The notes beneath the pieces were generated by a model that had not been told where the DNA came from, ran no database searches, and was given only the letters and a program-made list of their open reading frames with translations. This document shows, piece after piece, positions 1 through 9,082 of a DNA stretch of 64,000 nucleotides (position 1 is its first letter; each line of letters starts with the position of its first letter). A program made the position numbers and the translations under genes. This DNA comes from Mucilaginibacter sp. (GTDB lineage Bacteria; Bacteroidota; Bacteroidia; Sphingobacteriales; Sphingobacteriaceae): positions 85,132 through 149,131 of the forward strand of contig JARLHA010000043.1 in assembly GCA_031292485.1 (NCBI GenBank). Direction: 5' to 3'.

Positions 1-31
1 CTGCCGCAATCGACCACTCTGCCAGCTCTCC
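1..31 (-). tRNA. tRNA-Ser, 5' part only (cut by window edge)
   Basis: Read on the minus strand, the bases start GGAGAGCTGGCAGAGTGG and continue with a long D-arm ending GGCAG. This is the usual 5' half (acceptor strand plus D-arm) of a bacterial tRNA-Ser. The anticodon, variable arm and 3' end lie outside the window, so the isoacceptor cannot be named. A class II tRNA-Leu is the only realistic alternative. Confidence 0.8.
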
Positions 32-286
32 GGGGGCAAAAGTACAAATCCGCGCCGAATTGACAAACTCGATGTTAAGTTTTTTGCAACAAATAGTTAA
101 GTAATTGATTGTCTGAATATTTAATAATAAAATTAGTGTCAAATCAGTATAATCTTACTATTTAAGAGGAGTTTTATCCTTAAAAACAGTGCTAAATATT
201 ATCAAAATCGGCGTTTAAGATACGTCATATTCGCATAACCTGTATTAAATATGGGGGTATACCGGTGTGGGGTGTATTAAAACCCA

Positions 287-1627
287 TCAAAATAATCCCA
301 AAAACTTCTTCCTTTTTTTATGGTGTTTTTTCTTTTGATCCGCCAATTTTGATATTTTACTAATGGAATCATTAGCGGGTATATTGATTCCCGATGTATC
401 CTTTTTTACATTAGCTGAATCTGGAAAAGTTTCTTTTCTCATCGGCCGCTTTTGAAAGGATGTTTCCAGATTATGCGGAATTAGTTTTGTTGAAGAAGTA
501 CCTCCCACGGGCAAATAAGTGTTATTTTTTTTAATAAAAACAGGACGTCCCAGTGCGATGATCCCTATCAAAGCTAATAGTACCAAACCGCCAAGCAAAT
601 ATTTGGATACTAGTACACCTTTGTTTTTTTCCACCGCTTGCTCCCGGTACATTTTTATAAGACTTCGCAGTTGTTCGTTCTCGGTTTTCAAAATTGCTCT
701 ATCGGCCTCATCTGGCAATGCCGAAGTACTGTTAAGCACCAGGGTTTCGTGGAGCTCCATCCCGTTGCTGTACCGTCCGTCTGGCCGCTTTTCAAGACAC
801 CGCGCCACCATATTCAACAACCATGCGGGCACGGCCATTTCATGCTCCTGTTTTGCCGCACTCCAGCCTTCCGGGATATTTTGCTGCCGCAGCTCCATTA
901 TATCCGGAACAGGCACTTCCATATGCGATATCATCACCGAATTTCGGGCCGTTTCCCCATTGTCTTTCAGCTGAAAAGGCACCTGGCCCGTTAGCAGTTC
1001 GAATAAGATTACACCGTAGCTGTAAATATCTGTTTGAAAAAGCATCTGCCCTTCGTTTTGTTCGGGGGCCATAAACTCTATTGCCCCTGCATGGCGCATA
1101 CTGCTCCGGCGCTCTTCATCTGACATTACCGAAAGCCCGAAATCAAGCAGCACATAATTGCCTGAATGGATATTGAATTTTACATTATTGCTTTTAATAT
1201 CGCCATGTTTTACACCAACCTTGTGACAATGCGATATAGCACAAGCTAATTGATCTGCAACCTTTATAACTTCCTTTATTGTAAAAATTCGTTCGTGCGG
1301 GGGTTTCAGCAACTCTTCAAGGTCGGGACCCTCAATAAATTCCATTTCAATATAGGGAAGAGAACCACTTTCTGTGATACCAAAATTGAGTATTTTAACA
1401 ACGTTGGGGTTGGGTATTTCGTTAACTTTTTTAAGTTTTTCTACCTCGTTCAAAAATTTCAGGTAGTTTTTATCTTCAGCGCTTTCGGCGTAAATGGGTG
1501 TCGGGAGGATTTTTACCGCGCTGAGGACAGGGCCCATCCGGCGCCCCTTGTATACCGACCCCTGGCCGCCCGTTCGTAAAGCGCCCATATTTTCAAGGCC
1601 TTCTGCTATTGTAAATATTTTACCCAT
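287..1627 (-). CDS. Membrane-anchored Ser/Thr protein kinase (copy 1)
   Basis: Hanks-type kinase of 446 aa. Visible motifs are a Gly-rich loop GGQGSVYKG (about 20-28), the ATP lysine in AVKIL (K39), a catalytic loop HGDIKSNN (141-148), DFG (162-164) and APE (187-189). The catalytic loop has HGD in place of HRD, so this is a non-RD kinase that may not need activation-loop phosphorylation. One membrane helix at about 343-365 is followed by a short basic tail rich in Lys, so the kinase domain is cytoplasmic. Its start overlaps the end of the upstream FHA gene by 8 bases, and it is the last gene of the operon. It is a close paralogue of the kinase at the operon head, with nearly the same N-terminus (FTIAEGLENMGALRTGGQGS). 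Likely substrates are the FHA, PP2C or SEDS-PBP products next door (inference). Confidence 0.93.
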   Translation of the reverse strand: MGKIFTIAEGLENMGALRTGGQGSVYKGRRMGPVLSAVKILPTPIYAESAEDKNYLKFLNEVEKLKKVNEIPNPNVVKILNFGITESGSLPYIEMEFIEGPDLEELLKPPHERIFTIKEVIKVADQLACAISHCHKVGVKHGDIKSNNVKFNIHSGNYVLLDFGLSVMSDEERRSSMRHAGAIEFMAPEQNEGQMLFQTDIYSYGVILFELLTGQVPFQLKDNGETARNSVMISHMEVPVPDIMELRQQNIPEGWSAAKQEHEMAVPAWLLNMVARCLEKRPDGRYSNGMELHETLVLNSTSALPDEADRAILKTENEQLRSLIKMYREQAVEKNKGVLVSKYLLGGLVLLALIGIIALGRPVFIKKNNTYLPVGGTSSTKLIPHNLETSFQKRPMRKETFPDSANVKKDTSGINIPANDSISKISKLADQKKKHHKKRKKFLGLF

Positions 1628-2417
1628 TTTTATTTTCTTCCGAACGATAACTGAATTCCAGCACCGCCGATTCGCCTAAAATCACCTGGTCGCCCTCGGC
1701 AAGTTTATGGCCAATGCTCACCGAATGCAGTTTTACAAGATTTTCAATCAGGGCCGATCTTACTTTTATTTTGTTTCGTGGCGGCACGCCGCCCTCATCA
1801 GCAAAAAGCATAAAACAGCCGTTATCTTTGTTCCATTCGATATGCGCATGCTGACGGCTCACGTACTTATTGCTTCGATTGACGCTTTCGGCATCAAAAG
1901 CAATTTGGTTCAGCCTAAAAAAACCATCCTCTACCTGCACGTTTTTGCCGCGGCCAATATTAATCTTCCCTTCTGACGACTTTATCTGATACTTCTGCTT
2001 TTCAGATTCCCCGTTCAACACCCTCAAATAACCAATAGCCGATCTTTGGATCGTATTTTCTTTTGTGCGGATAAAGATCGCTGCGTTCAGCGAATCAATC
2101 TTTGACGCTTCCGGCGGACATTCATCCACGAAATCAACATCCATTTCCCATCCTTCCGGAATATCAAGGGCATAATCATCGGCAATGCGCTGTATTTCGT
2201 TTTTAAACCGGTCTGGCTCTTCTGTGTAAACAGCGGCTTCGTAGATATGTTTTTCTGTACCATTACAGCCTATAAAAATATTTATCCCTTTAATGTTGCG
2301 CCCCTCTCCCCCTTCGGCTTTCTGAAACTCTTGTTTAATAAAGCGCAACAGGGTATCCCGCACGGCCTTTACATCCTTAGGCCCATTATTTTCATTTTTT
2401 TTAAACAGATCGAACAT
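1620..2417 (-). CDS. FHA-domain protein
   Basis: 265 aa with no signal peptide. The C-terminal part (about 155-258) is a recognisable forkhead-associated phosphothreonine-binding domain, with INIGRGKN (the GR motif), YVSRQHAHIEW (the SxxH motif) and a late LAEGDQVILG strand. The N-terminal ~130 residues are a separate alpha/beta region that I do not recognise. By position it could correspond to the N-terminal domain of actinobacterial FhaA, but the likeness is not strong by eye. The protein should bind a phosphothreonine produced by one of the two operon kinases and so recruit partners to the cell-wall synthase encoded upstream. The gene follows the SEDS-PBP gene by 25 bases and overlaps the kinase that follows it. 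Confidence 0.88.
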   Translation of the reverse strand: MFDLFKKNENNGPKDVKAVRDTLLRFIKQEFQKAEGGEGRNIKGINIFIGCNGTEKHIYEAAVYTEEPDRFKNEIQRIADDYALDIPEGWEMDVDFVDECPPEASKIDSLNAAIFIRTKENTIQRSAIGYLRVLNGESEKQKYQIKSSEGKINIGRGKNVQVEDGFFRLNQIAFDAESVNRSNKYVSRQHAHIEWNKDNGCFMLFADEGGVPPRNKIKVRSALIENLVKLHSVSIGHKLAEGDQVILGESAVLEFSYRSEENKNG

Positions 2418-2442
2418 AACTAATGCTTATGGTTTCAATAAT

Positions 2443-5400
2443 CTATTGATTCACGGTGCTGCTGGTATCTGCAGCAGCCGGTTCGGGCGTCGTTGTGTCT
2501 TCCGGTTGATCGCTCTGCCCGCTATCATCGTGCTTAACCGGCGTAATATTTTTAATATAACCCTTTTTCAATAAAAATGGTATAACATGCTGTCCGGCAA
2601 GTCTCACCGCGTCTGATGATCCCCGGGTAGATTCAATGCGGATACATACGACTATATTGCCATTACCCTTTGCCATCGGGGCAAAAAACACATACCAACC
2701 ATCGTTAATGCTTTGTTTTTTCCATATCCTCTCGGGTGTACCTGTTTTACCTGCCACGCTGATGCCCAATACGGACACTTTTGGCGCGCTTTGCTCTATC
2801 ATGTACTTGGTAATGACAGAGGCATATTGCTGGTCGTTAGCCAGCGTTATACCACTTTTTACAGTCGTTACAGAATCGCTTACCTTCAAAACAAACCTAT
2901 TGGCCACCAGCACTCCGTTATTGGCAACGCCCGAAACCAGTCGTGCCATAGCGGCAGGTGTAGCAATTAATGCGCCCTGCCCCCATGCCATCCCGGATAT
3001 CCCCATTGATCTTGAACGGCGTATATTATTGGGGTCGTATTTTGGTTTGGTGTTAAACTCTGTATTTCGCCATAAATTGCGCCACTTTTCTTCCTGGTCG
3101 GTATTTTCAGCAGGCTTGTTGTAAAAATACCCACCCACCCCATGTAAAAACATACCGGTTTTTAAATACAGGTCGGCCATGTTTTCTTCCAGGTGCTGTT
3201 GGTTGGCCAGTTTTATAAAATATACGTTGTTCGATTTTGCGACAGCCCGTTCAAGGGTTATTTCGCCGGTTTCGTCGGGTTCAATGCCTTTCGTACGGAT
3301 CCTTTCATTTTCGTTTACATGATAGGTTACTTTGGCAGCATTAAGTCCCAATTTATTGAACGCGGCCATAGTGGTTAAAATTTTCGCCGTTGAGCCGGGC
3401 TGTGTGGCATAAGTAAAGCCGAGGTCGGTAGTAGTTACCCACTGCGCCAGTTTATTTTGCTCGGGTACGGGCATATTCAGTAGGTCCCAGTTATGCACGG
3501 GCGGTAAAGGGTATACTGCCGACGCCAGTACATCGCCGCTGGCCGGCTCCATAATTACTACCGAAATTCTTTTGTAATTAAAAGAGGTATCTACGGCGAT
3601 GGACTGCTGGATACTTGTTTGGAGGTCAGCATCCACCGTTAGTTGGACATCCCGGTTTCGTTTTTTAAAGGACTCAACGGCTTCGCTGTTAATACCCGCT
3701 GCAAGCAAAGGAGCCAATGCGCTGTAATCCTTTTTGCTTACAGTCATTTCCCTTATTCCCCTTGGCAAGAAACGATCCTCCCTGTAAAAACTGGCGTGTA
3801 CATTGTAGCTGGAAACAGGCATTTTAAACCCGCGTAATTCGGCGGCCTCGCCGTATTCGGCGAAATAGCCGTTGGTACTGCCGTTAAATACGTCGGTATT
3901 GGCATCACCCACCCAAAAAAACATTTGTTCCTCAAAGGGATAATAGCGCGTTAAACGCTTATGAACTGCTGAATCAAGGCTATAATTTCCCGCGCCTGCT
4001 GTGCCCAAAGCATTTTGCTGTTTTTTTATCAATTCCGGGTTGCTGGTGGCAAGGATAAGACCGTTACGGTCATAAAGTGTGCCTGCCTGCAATTTATTCA
4101 TTAAAATACCAATACGCGGGTTGTAGCTAAACATCCGGGCACCACTTTTATCCGCCACCAAAGCTGGTTTTACCAGCCATTGGCGGTTATTAAAAAAGTA
4201 TCTGGAAATATTGATGGTTAGCAAGATCATTCCAATACAGGCCGCAAGTAACGCAGGAACCAGGTTGCGATCCTGCTGCCTGGTGATATAGCTCATTTGA
4301 ATTGGCGTCCCTTTAACTTTGGAAGCCGACAACAAAAATCCAGCCACCATAAAATTGGCAACAAGCGACGACCCTCCATAACTTTGAAAGGGTAAAGCTA
4401 CGCCTGATAAAGGCAACGCCCCGGTAGATCCACCTGCTATCAAGATAAACTGGATAAAAGTACACAGGCCGATCCCGGCACATAAATAAAACAGGAAGGG
4501 CGTACCTGTTTGCCTGCCAATAATTATTGATCTGTGCAGGTACAACAAAAACAGTAAAAATATGGCTATGATGCCTGCCCATCCAAACTCTTCGCCCATA
4601 GATGGCAATATCATGTCGGTATGTGCTTCGGGAATAGTTTTGGCGAAACCTTCACCAATTCCCTGGCCTGCCGCTCCCCCGCTTGCCATGGCCCACAAGC
4701 CATTTGCTACCTGGTCGCCGCCATAAACTTCGTTGTTCCAGGCGTCCTGCCAAATGGCTTTTCGCTCAACAAGGCGCTCAACTGGCCCGGGTATCAGCTT
4801 ATCTAAATGCGGGATCTTATCGATAGTTAAAAAACCTGCAATTACGATCAAAGCCATAATAGCTGATTCGCTGAGCTGTTTGCGTTGGTAAAAGAAAACG
4901 AATAGCAGCATGGCAAGTGTTAAACCGCCCGATAACCATACATTTTTAAAAATCCAGGTAACGATAACATAAAACACAACGGATAGGGCCATAAACATAA
5001 AATCACCCCTTGAAAAAGAGAACAGAACGATGAAGGTAAAGCAGATAATGATAGCAGGTCCCATATCGCCCAGCATTAAAAACAGGAACAGTGTAATGCC
5101 GATTGCGATAAGTGCAAAGGAAAAAAACGACCATCGTTTACGCCAGCTGGCATATTCGCTGATAAACTTTTCATTCACCGCAAAAAATCCCGCCAGGAAA
5201 ATGATGACCAAATATTTAACGATCTCGCTCGGCTGGAAGCCAAATAAGTTAACTTTTACGCCGCTTCCTTCCGGACCGGCCCCAAAACGAATGGTGAGAA
5301 TCAGCAAAATAATAGCTGCAACGATCCATGGCCAGCCGTTAGCTGCTTTATCGTTATTCTTAAACAAAAACATTCTGTAAAAGCCCGAATCGGCATTAAA

Positions 5401-6594
5401 CCGCCGTATATTAAATAAGAGCATCAGCAACATAGCGCCAAAGCCAATAGCGAGGTAAACGACCGTGTCGCGGGCAAAAAACCGATCCCGCAAAGGATCC
5501 TGTAAGCTAAAAAGGGTTAAAAGAGACAACCCGGTAAGAATCATTACCAATGGAAGGATTAATTGGTCACAATCTGAGAATTTCCAACCCAGAACCAGAT
5601 GGGTTATTAAAAATCCTGCAAAAAAGCATGCAACAATTATGCAATACGATAAATTAAATTCAGCCGGGGTACGGATAATAAACGATTTTTCCTTTTTAAG
5701 GATGTTATAATCACGGGCAGATAACAATCGGATGGAATGCGGCGACTGGTAAAAATCAAACGCTTCATCTCCATCAAGATTTTCGGTACCTTTAGATTTA
5801 CCAAACTGGAAACCTGGCTGCAAAGGCAGCACCTCAAATGCTTTATTTGCGGGCAGGTTTTTAAACGCATAATCTCCGTTCCCATCTGTACGTGAAAAAG
5901 CAATCAACGATTGCAGATGCTTTTGTCCCTTATTATCCAAAACGTAAACTAATTTATAAGCGGGTGTTTGTTTGGTCTGTGTTTTAACCTGCCCTGCTTC
6001 TTCATCGTTATAAATACTGTCCTGCGGCAATATCATTTGCAGCCGTACCAAAACACCGCCTACCGGTAGTTTTTTGTTCAGTATTTTACCTGAAATGGCG
6101 CTGCCATCCATACCAAGATCGGTGGTTGCAGGCAAAGCCGGCGGATTACTTTTTTCCTGGATAAAACGAACAGAATCATCACCGGTATAACCCAATAGGG
6201 ATCGGGAAACCATCACTCGCTGCTTATATGATTCGCCGCCCTCATCAAATGCCTGGTCTGCATTGATATTAAACCGCTGTTTATTTAATTCGCCAATGTT
6301 ATCAAACTTAAGCCCGTTGTTTAAGTTATTGGCAAGGGTATGTTCAATCAGGCTGATATCATTCTGATCTTCAAAATAATACCCTTTTTTTAACAACACA
6401 CTTAAGTTTTGGGCAAGGTAAGGCGCGTTCAGGTTGATCATCGTACCATCCTTAAGTCGCTGGCCTACATCGGTAAAATTCTTCTGTTCAACGTAAAAAA
6501 GACGGATAAAAAGCAGCAAAAGGATAATGCCTGTAAGTATTAAAAACAAACGCTCTTTTTTGCGTGAAATAGGCGTGGTTGCTTCCGGTTTCAT
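2443..6594 (-). CDS. SEDS (FtsW/RodA) glycosyltransferase fused to class B penicillin-binding protein
   Basis: 1383 aa. Order: an N-terminal membrane helix (about 12-30); a ~280-residue extracytoplasmic region with a carboxypeptidase-regulatory-like beta fold (around 165-260, ending RTDGNGDYAFKNLP); a multi-helix SEDS domain (about 315-770) with QPSEIVKYL, GDMGPAI, IPEAHTDMILPSMGEEFG and LPFQSYGGSSL; a further helix; then a PBP module beginning TLYDRNGLILATS. Transpeptidase motifs are complete: STAK (Ser about 1068), SNN (about 1121) and KTG (about 1283). The C-terminus is a short acidic Pro/Thr tail. RodA-PBP2 and FtsW-PBP3 are normally two proteins forming one complex. Here glycan polymerisation and cross-linking are in one chain. 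Genes 4 bases upstream (PP2C) and 25 bases downstream (FHA) suggest phosphorylation control. A second, housekeeping RodA/FtsW set is presumably elsewhere. Confidence 0.93.
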   Translation of the reverse strand: MKPEATTPISRKKERLFLILTGIILLLLFIRLFYVEQKNFTDVGQRLKDGTMINLNAPYLAQNLSVLLKKGYYFEDQNDISLIEHTLANNLNNGLKFDNIGELNKQRFNINADQAFDEGGESYKQRVMVSRSLLGYTGDDSVRFIQEKSNPPALPATTDLGMDGSAISGKILNKKLPVGGVLVRLQMILPQDSIYNDEEAGQVKTQTKQTPAYKLVYVLDNKGQKHLQSLIAFSRTDGNGDYAFKNLPANKAFEVLPLQPGFQFGKSKGTENLDGDEAFDFYQSPHSIRLLSARDYNILKKEKSFIIRTPAEFNLSYCIIVACFFAGFLITHLVLGWKFSDCDQLILPLVMILTGLSLLTLFSLQDPLRDRFFARDTVVYLAIGFGAMLLMLLFNIRRFNADSGFYRMFLFKNNDKAANGWPWIVAAIILLILTIRFGAGPEGSGVKVNLFGFQPSEIVKYLVIIFLAGFFAVNEKFISEYASWRKRWSFFSFALIAIGITLFLFLMLGDMGPAIIICFTFIVLFSFSRGDFMFMALSVVFYVIVTWIFKNVWLSGGLTLAMLLFVFFYQRKQLSESAIMALIVIAGFLTIDKIPHLDKLIPGPVERLVERKAIWQDAWNNEVYGGDQVANGLWAMASGGAAGQGIGEGFAKTIPEAHTDMILPSMGEEFGWAGIIAIFLLFLLYLHRSIIIGRQTGTPFLFYLCAGIGLCTFIQFILIAGGSTGALPLSGVALPFQSYGGSSLVANFMVAGFLLSASKVKGTPIQMSYITRQQDRNLVPALLAACIGMILLTINISRYFFNNRQWLVKPALVADKSGARMFSYNPRIGILMNKLQAGTLYDRNGLILATSNPELIKKQQNALGTAGAGNYSLDSAVHKRLTRYYPFEEQMFFWVGDANTDVFNGSTNGYFAEYGEAAELRGFKMPVSSYNVHASFYREDRFLPRGIREMTVSKKDYSALAPLLAAGINSEAVESFKKRNRDVQLTVDADLQTSIQQSIAVDTSFNYKRISVVIMEPASGDVLASAVYPLPPVHNWDLLNMPVPEQNKLAQWVTTTDLGFTYATQPGSTAKILTTMAAFNKLGLNAAKVTYHVNENERIRTKGIEPDETGEITLERAVAKSNNVYFIKLANQQHLEENMADLYLKTGMFLHGVGGYFYNKPAENTDQEEKWRNLWRNTEFNTKPKYDPNNIRRSRSMGISGMAWGQGALIATPAAMARLVSGVANNGVLVANRFVLKVSDSVTTVKSGITLANDQQYASVITKYMIEQSAPKVSVLGISVAGKTGTPERIWKKQSINDGWYVFFAPMAKGNGNIVVCIRIESTRGSSDAVRLAGQHVIPFLLKKGYIKNITPVKHDDSGQSDQPEDTTTPEPAAADTSSTVNQ

Positions 6595-6598
6595 TATC

Positions 6599-8026
6599 CT
6601 ATTTCTTTTTATTTACCGGGACCGAATCAACGCTGAAAGCCGCTGACGGAAGTTTTCCGCTGATGTATTTTTTATCTGGAAATGTGTACGCGTTTACAAT
6701 TTGTACGGGGCAATTAATAAACCTTGTGTTTTTTAATTCGAGCGCATTATTAACCGAAGCAACGCCTGCCTGAAAATTGACCAGCGAAATACTATCCAGT
6801 AAAACTTTTTTACATTTTGCAGTAAGCTGGAACGCTGCGCCATTATACCCCGAATCACTTTGTAATACAATTTTACCCTTTGCTTTAATAGTTAAACTAT
6901 CCTTATTGATTTGGATAGCTTCACTGATAAGTAAAGGCACGGTAAAGGATGTATCTGATAGTATTAAAACATGGCCTTTTGTCTGGTCGATAGCCTGCTG
7001 CAATTTTATTTCCTGCTTATTTTTTTGCCTTTTTACAGGCAAAACTAATTGCGCAGGCTGAGAAGACGTGTTACCTTTGTTTTGCAGGTATTGATAAACG
7101 GATGCTGCCAAAAAAAACAACATCAACACCCATAACAGGGTTACCATGCCCGTTTTGCCTTTCGTTTTTTGCAACTTTTGCGGTGGCACGGGATAATCGC
7201 CTGTTAAGGGATTGGATTTAATGCCTGTGCTTTTGTTGCCATTCGCTATAGGTTTTGCAGTTTCAAATTGAACTTTTTCCTTATTATTTTGAACCAATAC
7301 TACGGTAATATTATCCGCACCGCCATTTTGGTTAGCGGTATCAACCAGCTGCTGGCATTTGTCTTTTAACGATCCGTCTGAAGATAAAATTCCGTTCATT
7401 GCCGTGCTGTCAACCATATCGGTTAATCCGTCACTGCACAGCAAAAGCATATCCCCCGTAAGGAACGGCGACTGCCCGGTTTCAACATATTCTTTATCGT
7501 CTCCTAAATGTTTATCCAGGCCCAAAGCTTTATTGATCTCGTTACGTTTTGGGTGTTTCATAGCTTCGCCTTCAGTTAACCGTCCGGAATCCTCTAAAAA
7601 GCCCACAAACGATTGATCGTGAGTAATTTTCACCAATGATTTATCCCTAACCAGATATAACCGCGTGTCGCCAACATGGGCAAAATAGAACTGGTTATTT
7701 GTTATGTCGACAAGCGCCAGCGTACAAACGCAAGCCATGTGTGCATGTTCTTTAGAATTTTGTTTTTCAAGGATAATTTTTTGATTGGCCTGGTCAAAAC
7801 AATCCAGCATCATTGGTATGATCTCCCCTGATGGCTGCTCAAGCCTCTGCAGAATAGCCTCCTTTGCCATGGAAGCCGCAATTTCGCCTCCTGCATATCC
7901 CCCAACGCCATCAATTACGCAGGCAATGATGAATTGATTATTGGCGGTAATCTCTGCAATGAAAGTATCTTCATTGTTCTTACGTTGCTTGCCGGGGTCG
8001 GTTAATCCGAAAAATTGTTCAGTCAT
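6599..8026 (-). CDS. PP2C-type Ser/Thr phosphatase with membrane anchor
   Basis: 475 aa. Residues 1-250 are a PP2C/PPM metal-dependent phosphatase: GKQRKNNEDTF, the metal-binding DGVGGYAGGE, HVGDTRLYL, LLCSDGLTDMV and GGADNITVVLV. A membrane helix (about 294-314, LLWVLMLFFLAASVYQYL) links it to a ~150-residue extracytoplasmic tail. That tail looks like short beta repeats (ILSDTSFTVPLLISEA, LVLLDSISL-like strands) and I cannot assign it to a family. Layout and context match PstP/Stp1, which reverse phosphorylation by the partner kinases. The start codon lies inside the end of a 32-aa microprotein gene (8-base overlap), which suggests translational coupling. The next gene follows after 4 bases. 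Confidence 0.92.
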   Translation of the reverse strand: MTEQFFGLTDPGKQRKNNEDTFIAEITANNQFIIACVIDGVGGYAGGEIAASMAKEAILQRLEQPSGEIIPMMLDCFDQANQKIILEKQNSKEHAHMACVCTLALVDITNNQFYFAHVGDTRLYLVRDKSLVKITHDQSFVGFLEDSGRLTEGEAMKHPKRNEINKALGLDKHLGDDKEYVETGQSPFLTGDMLLLCSDGLTDMVDSTAMNGILSSDGSLKDKCQQLVDTANQNGGADNITVVLVQNNKEKVQFETAKPIANGNKSTGIKSNPLTGDYPVPPQKLQKTKGKTGMVTLLWVLMLFFLAASVYQYLQNKGNTSSQPAQLVLPVKRQKNKQEIKLQQAIDQTKGHVLILSDTSFTVPLLISEAIQINKDSLTIKAKGKIVLQSDSGYNGAAFQLTAKCKKVLLDSISLVNFQAGVASVNNALELKNTRFINCPVQIVNAYTFPDKKYISGKLPSAAFSVDSVPVNKKK

Positions 8027-8117
8027 TCGGTTTGCGTGAGTTTTTTATATCAAAAAAATGAGTAGCGAGCAGCGCCACACAAATAACTAATATGCCTGAG
8101 GATAAGATTTGCGACAT
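8019..8117 (-). CDS. 32-aa single-span membrane microprotein
   Basis: An ATG at 8117 opens a 32-codon frame ending at 8019. The peptide begins MSQILSSGILVICVALLATH, is hydrophobic over residues 4-19, and ends with a polar tail FFDIKNSRKPND. It fills the gap in the operon exactly: it starts 5 bases after the stop of the FHA-like gene and overlaps the PP2C start by 8 bases. The tight spacing, coupled overlap and membrane-helix composition support a real gene; its small size is the main doubt. A role as an accessory subunit of the membrane kinase/phosphatase/cell-wall synthase is inferred from position only. Confidence 0.55.
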   Translation of the reverse strand: MSQILSSGILVICVALLATHFFDIKNSRKPND

Positions 8118-8122
8118 TTTTG

Positions 8123-9076
8123 CTATGATTTAAAAATGTTTACCCCAACTATTCCATTCAGCAAAATCTTTGAATTTACCGGAAGCTCCACCCACGAAGG
8201 TGAGTTTACATCACTTTTGGCTACCATATTTTCATTTAAAATAGTCAATTCTCCAAAGGAGGCCAAATAAAATTTGCCATCGGATTTATTGTACCTGATC
8301 TGCAAATGCGGTGTATTTACCCACTCGGATGGAATCTTAAAAATATTGGTTTCCTCCCTGGCTTCTTCATCACCAGAAACAACTATTTCATCATCTGTCA
8401 TTAAATATTCAACTTTTTTACCGGCAAACTGCTTATCAGGAAGAATGGTTTCAAACCTTGCAAATTTCTTTTTGTCTTTACTTACCGGGTTACTCCCGGG
8501 ATCCTGCTGCTGCTCAACATATGGAAGTTCGTAATAACCTTCGCTGTAATAATTAAAGCCATTCAATATTTCCTGGCTTACATCAAAGGTTTGTGCTATC
8601 CCTGTTTGCCGTGGAATAAACGTTACCCTTAAATTTTCCTCCTTTTTTGTACTTCCTGGTAACAGTTTACCGATAAAGCCAATGTCGCCGCGTGCATAAT
8701 CCGGATGTGAAACCAATCTGAACACCCATTTCGAGCTTGATGGTTCCACCACCTTGCCCGCCATACGGTATTGCTTTAACAATTCATAAAACTTTTTTAT
8801 GGTCTCATTTATAATAATGCCAAAAATACCCTGCTTATTATGCATAAACTCGGCATAGTCTTCCGCATTAAAGCTGATGATATATTCATGGTAAAAAACG
8901 ATCCTGTCTCCGAATGACAGCGTTCTGATGGAATCGTTGAATTTTTCGATAACGTAATTATAAACATCGTCCGGTGTAAGTGTAAGCTGTTTTTTTGCTT
9001 TACTATGATTGATATTTCCGGTCAAAAACCAATCCTGAATGCCTAGTCTTTGCCAGATAGTACTTTTTGCTTCCAT
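8123..9076 (-). CDS. Degenerate FHA-like protein
   Basis: 317 aa, soluble, no signal peptide. The C-terminal ~75 residues have the strand order of an FHA domain (NTPHLQIRYNKSDGKFYLAS, then ELPVNSKILLNGIVGVNIF). The canonical GR and SxxH signature is largely lost, so phosphothreonine binding is doubtful. The N-terminal ~150 residues contain IVFYHEYIISFNAEDYAEF and GDIGFIGKLLP. Their spacing recalls the N-terminal domain found before FHA in actinobacterial FhaA, but this is an impression and not a search result. The gene starts 6 bases after the first kinase gene and precedes the microprotein, so it is co-transcribed. Probable role: an adaptor in the kinase/phosphatase/PBP assembly. Confidence 0.7.
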   Translation of the reverse strand: MEAKSTIWQRLGIQDWFLTGNINHSKAKKQLTLTPDDVYNYVIEKFNDSIRTLSFGDRIVFYHEYIISFNAEDYAEFMHNKQGIFGIIINETIKKFYELLKQYRMAGKVVEPSSSKWVFRLVSHPDYARGDIGFIGKLLPGSTKKEENLRVTFIPRQTGIAQTFDVSQEILNGFNYYSEGYYELPYVEQQQDPGSNPVSKDKKKFARFETILPDKQFAGKKVEYLMTDDEIVVSGDEEAREETNIFKIPSEWVNTPHLQIRYNKSDGKFYLASFGELTILNENMVAKSDVNSPSWVELPVNSKILLNGIVGVNIFKS

Positions 9077-9082
9077 TAATCC

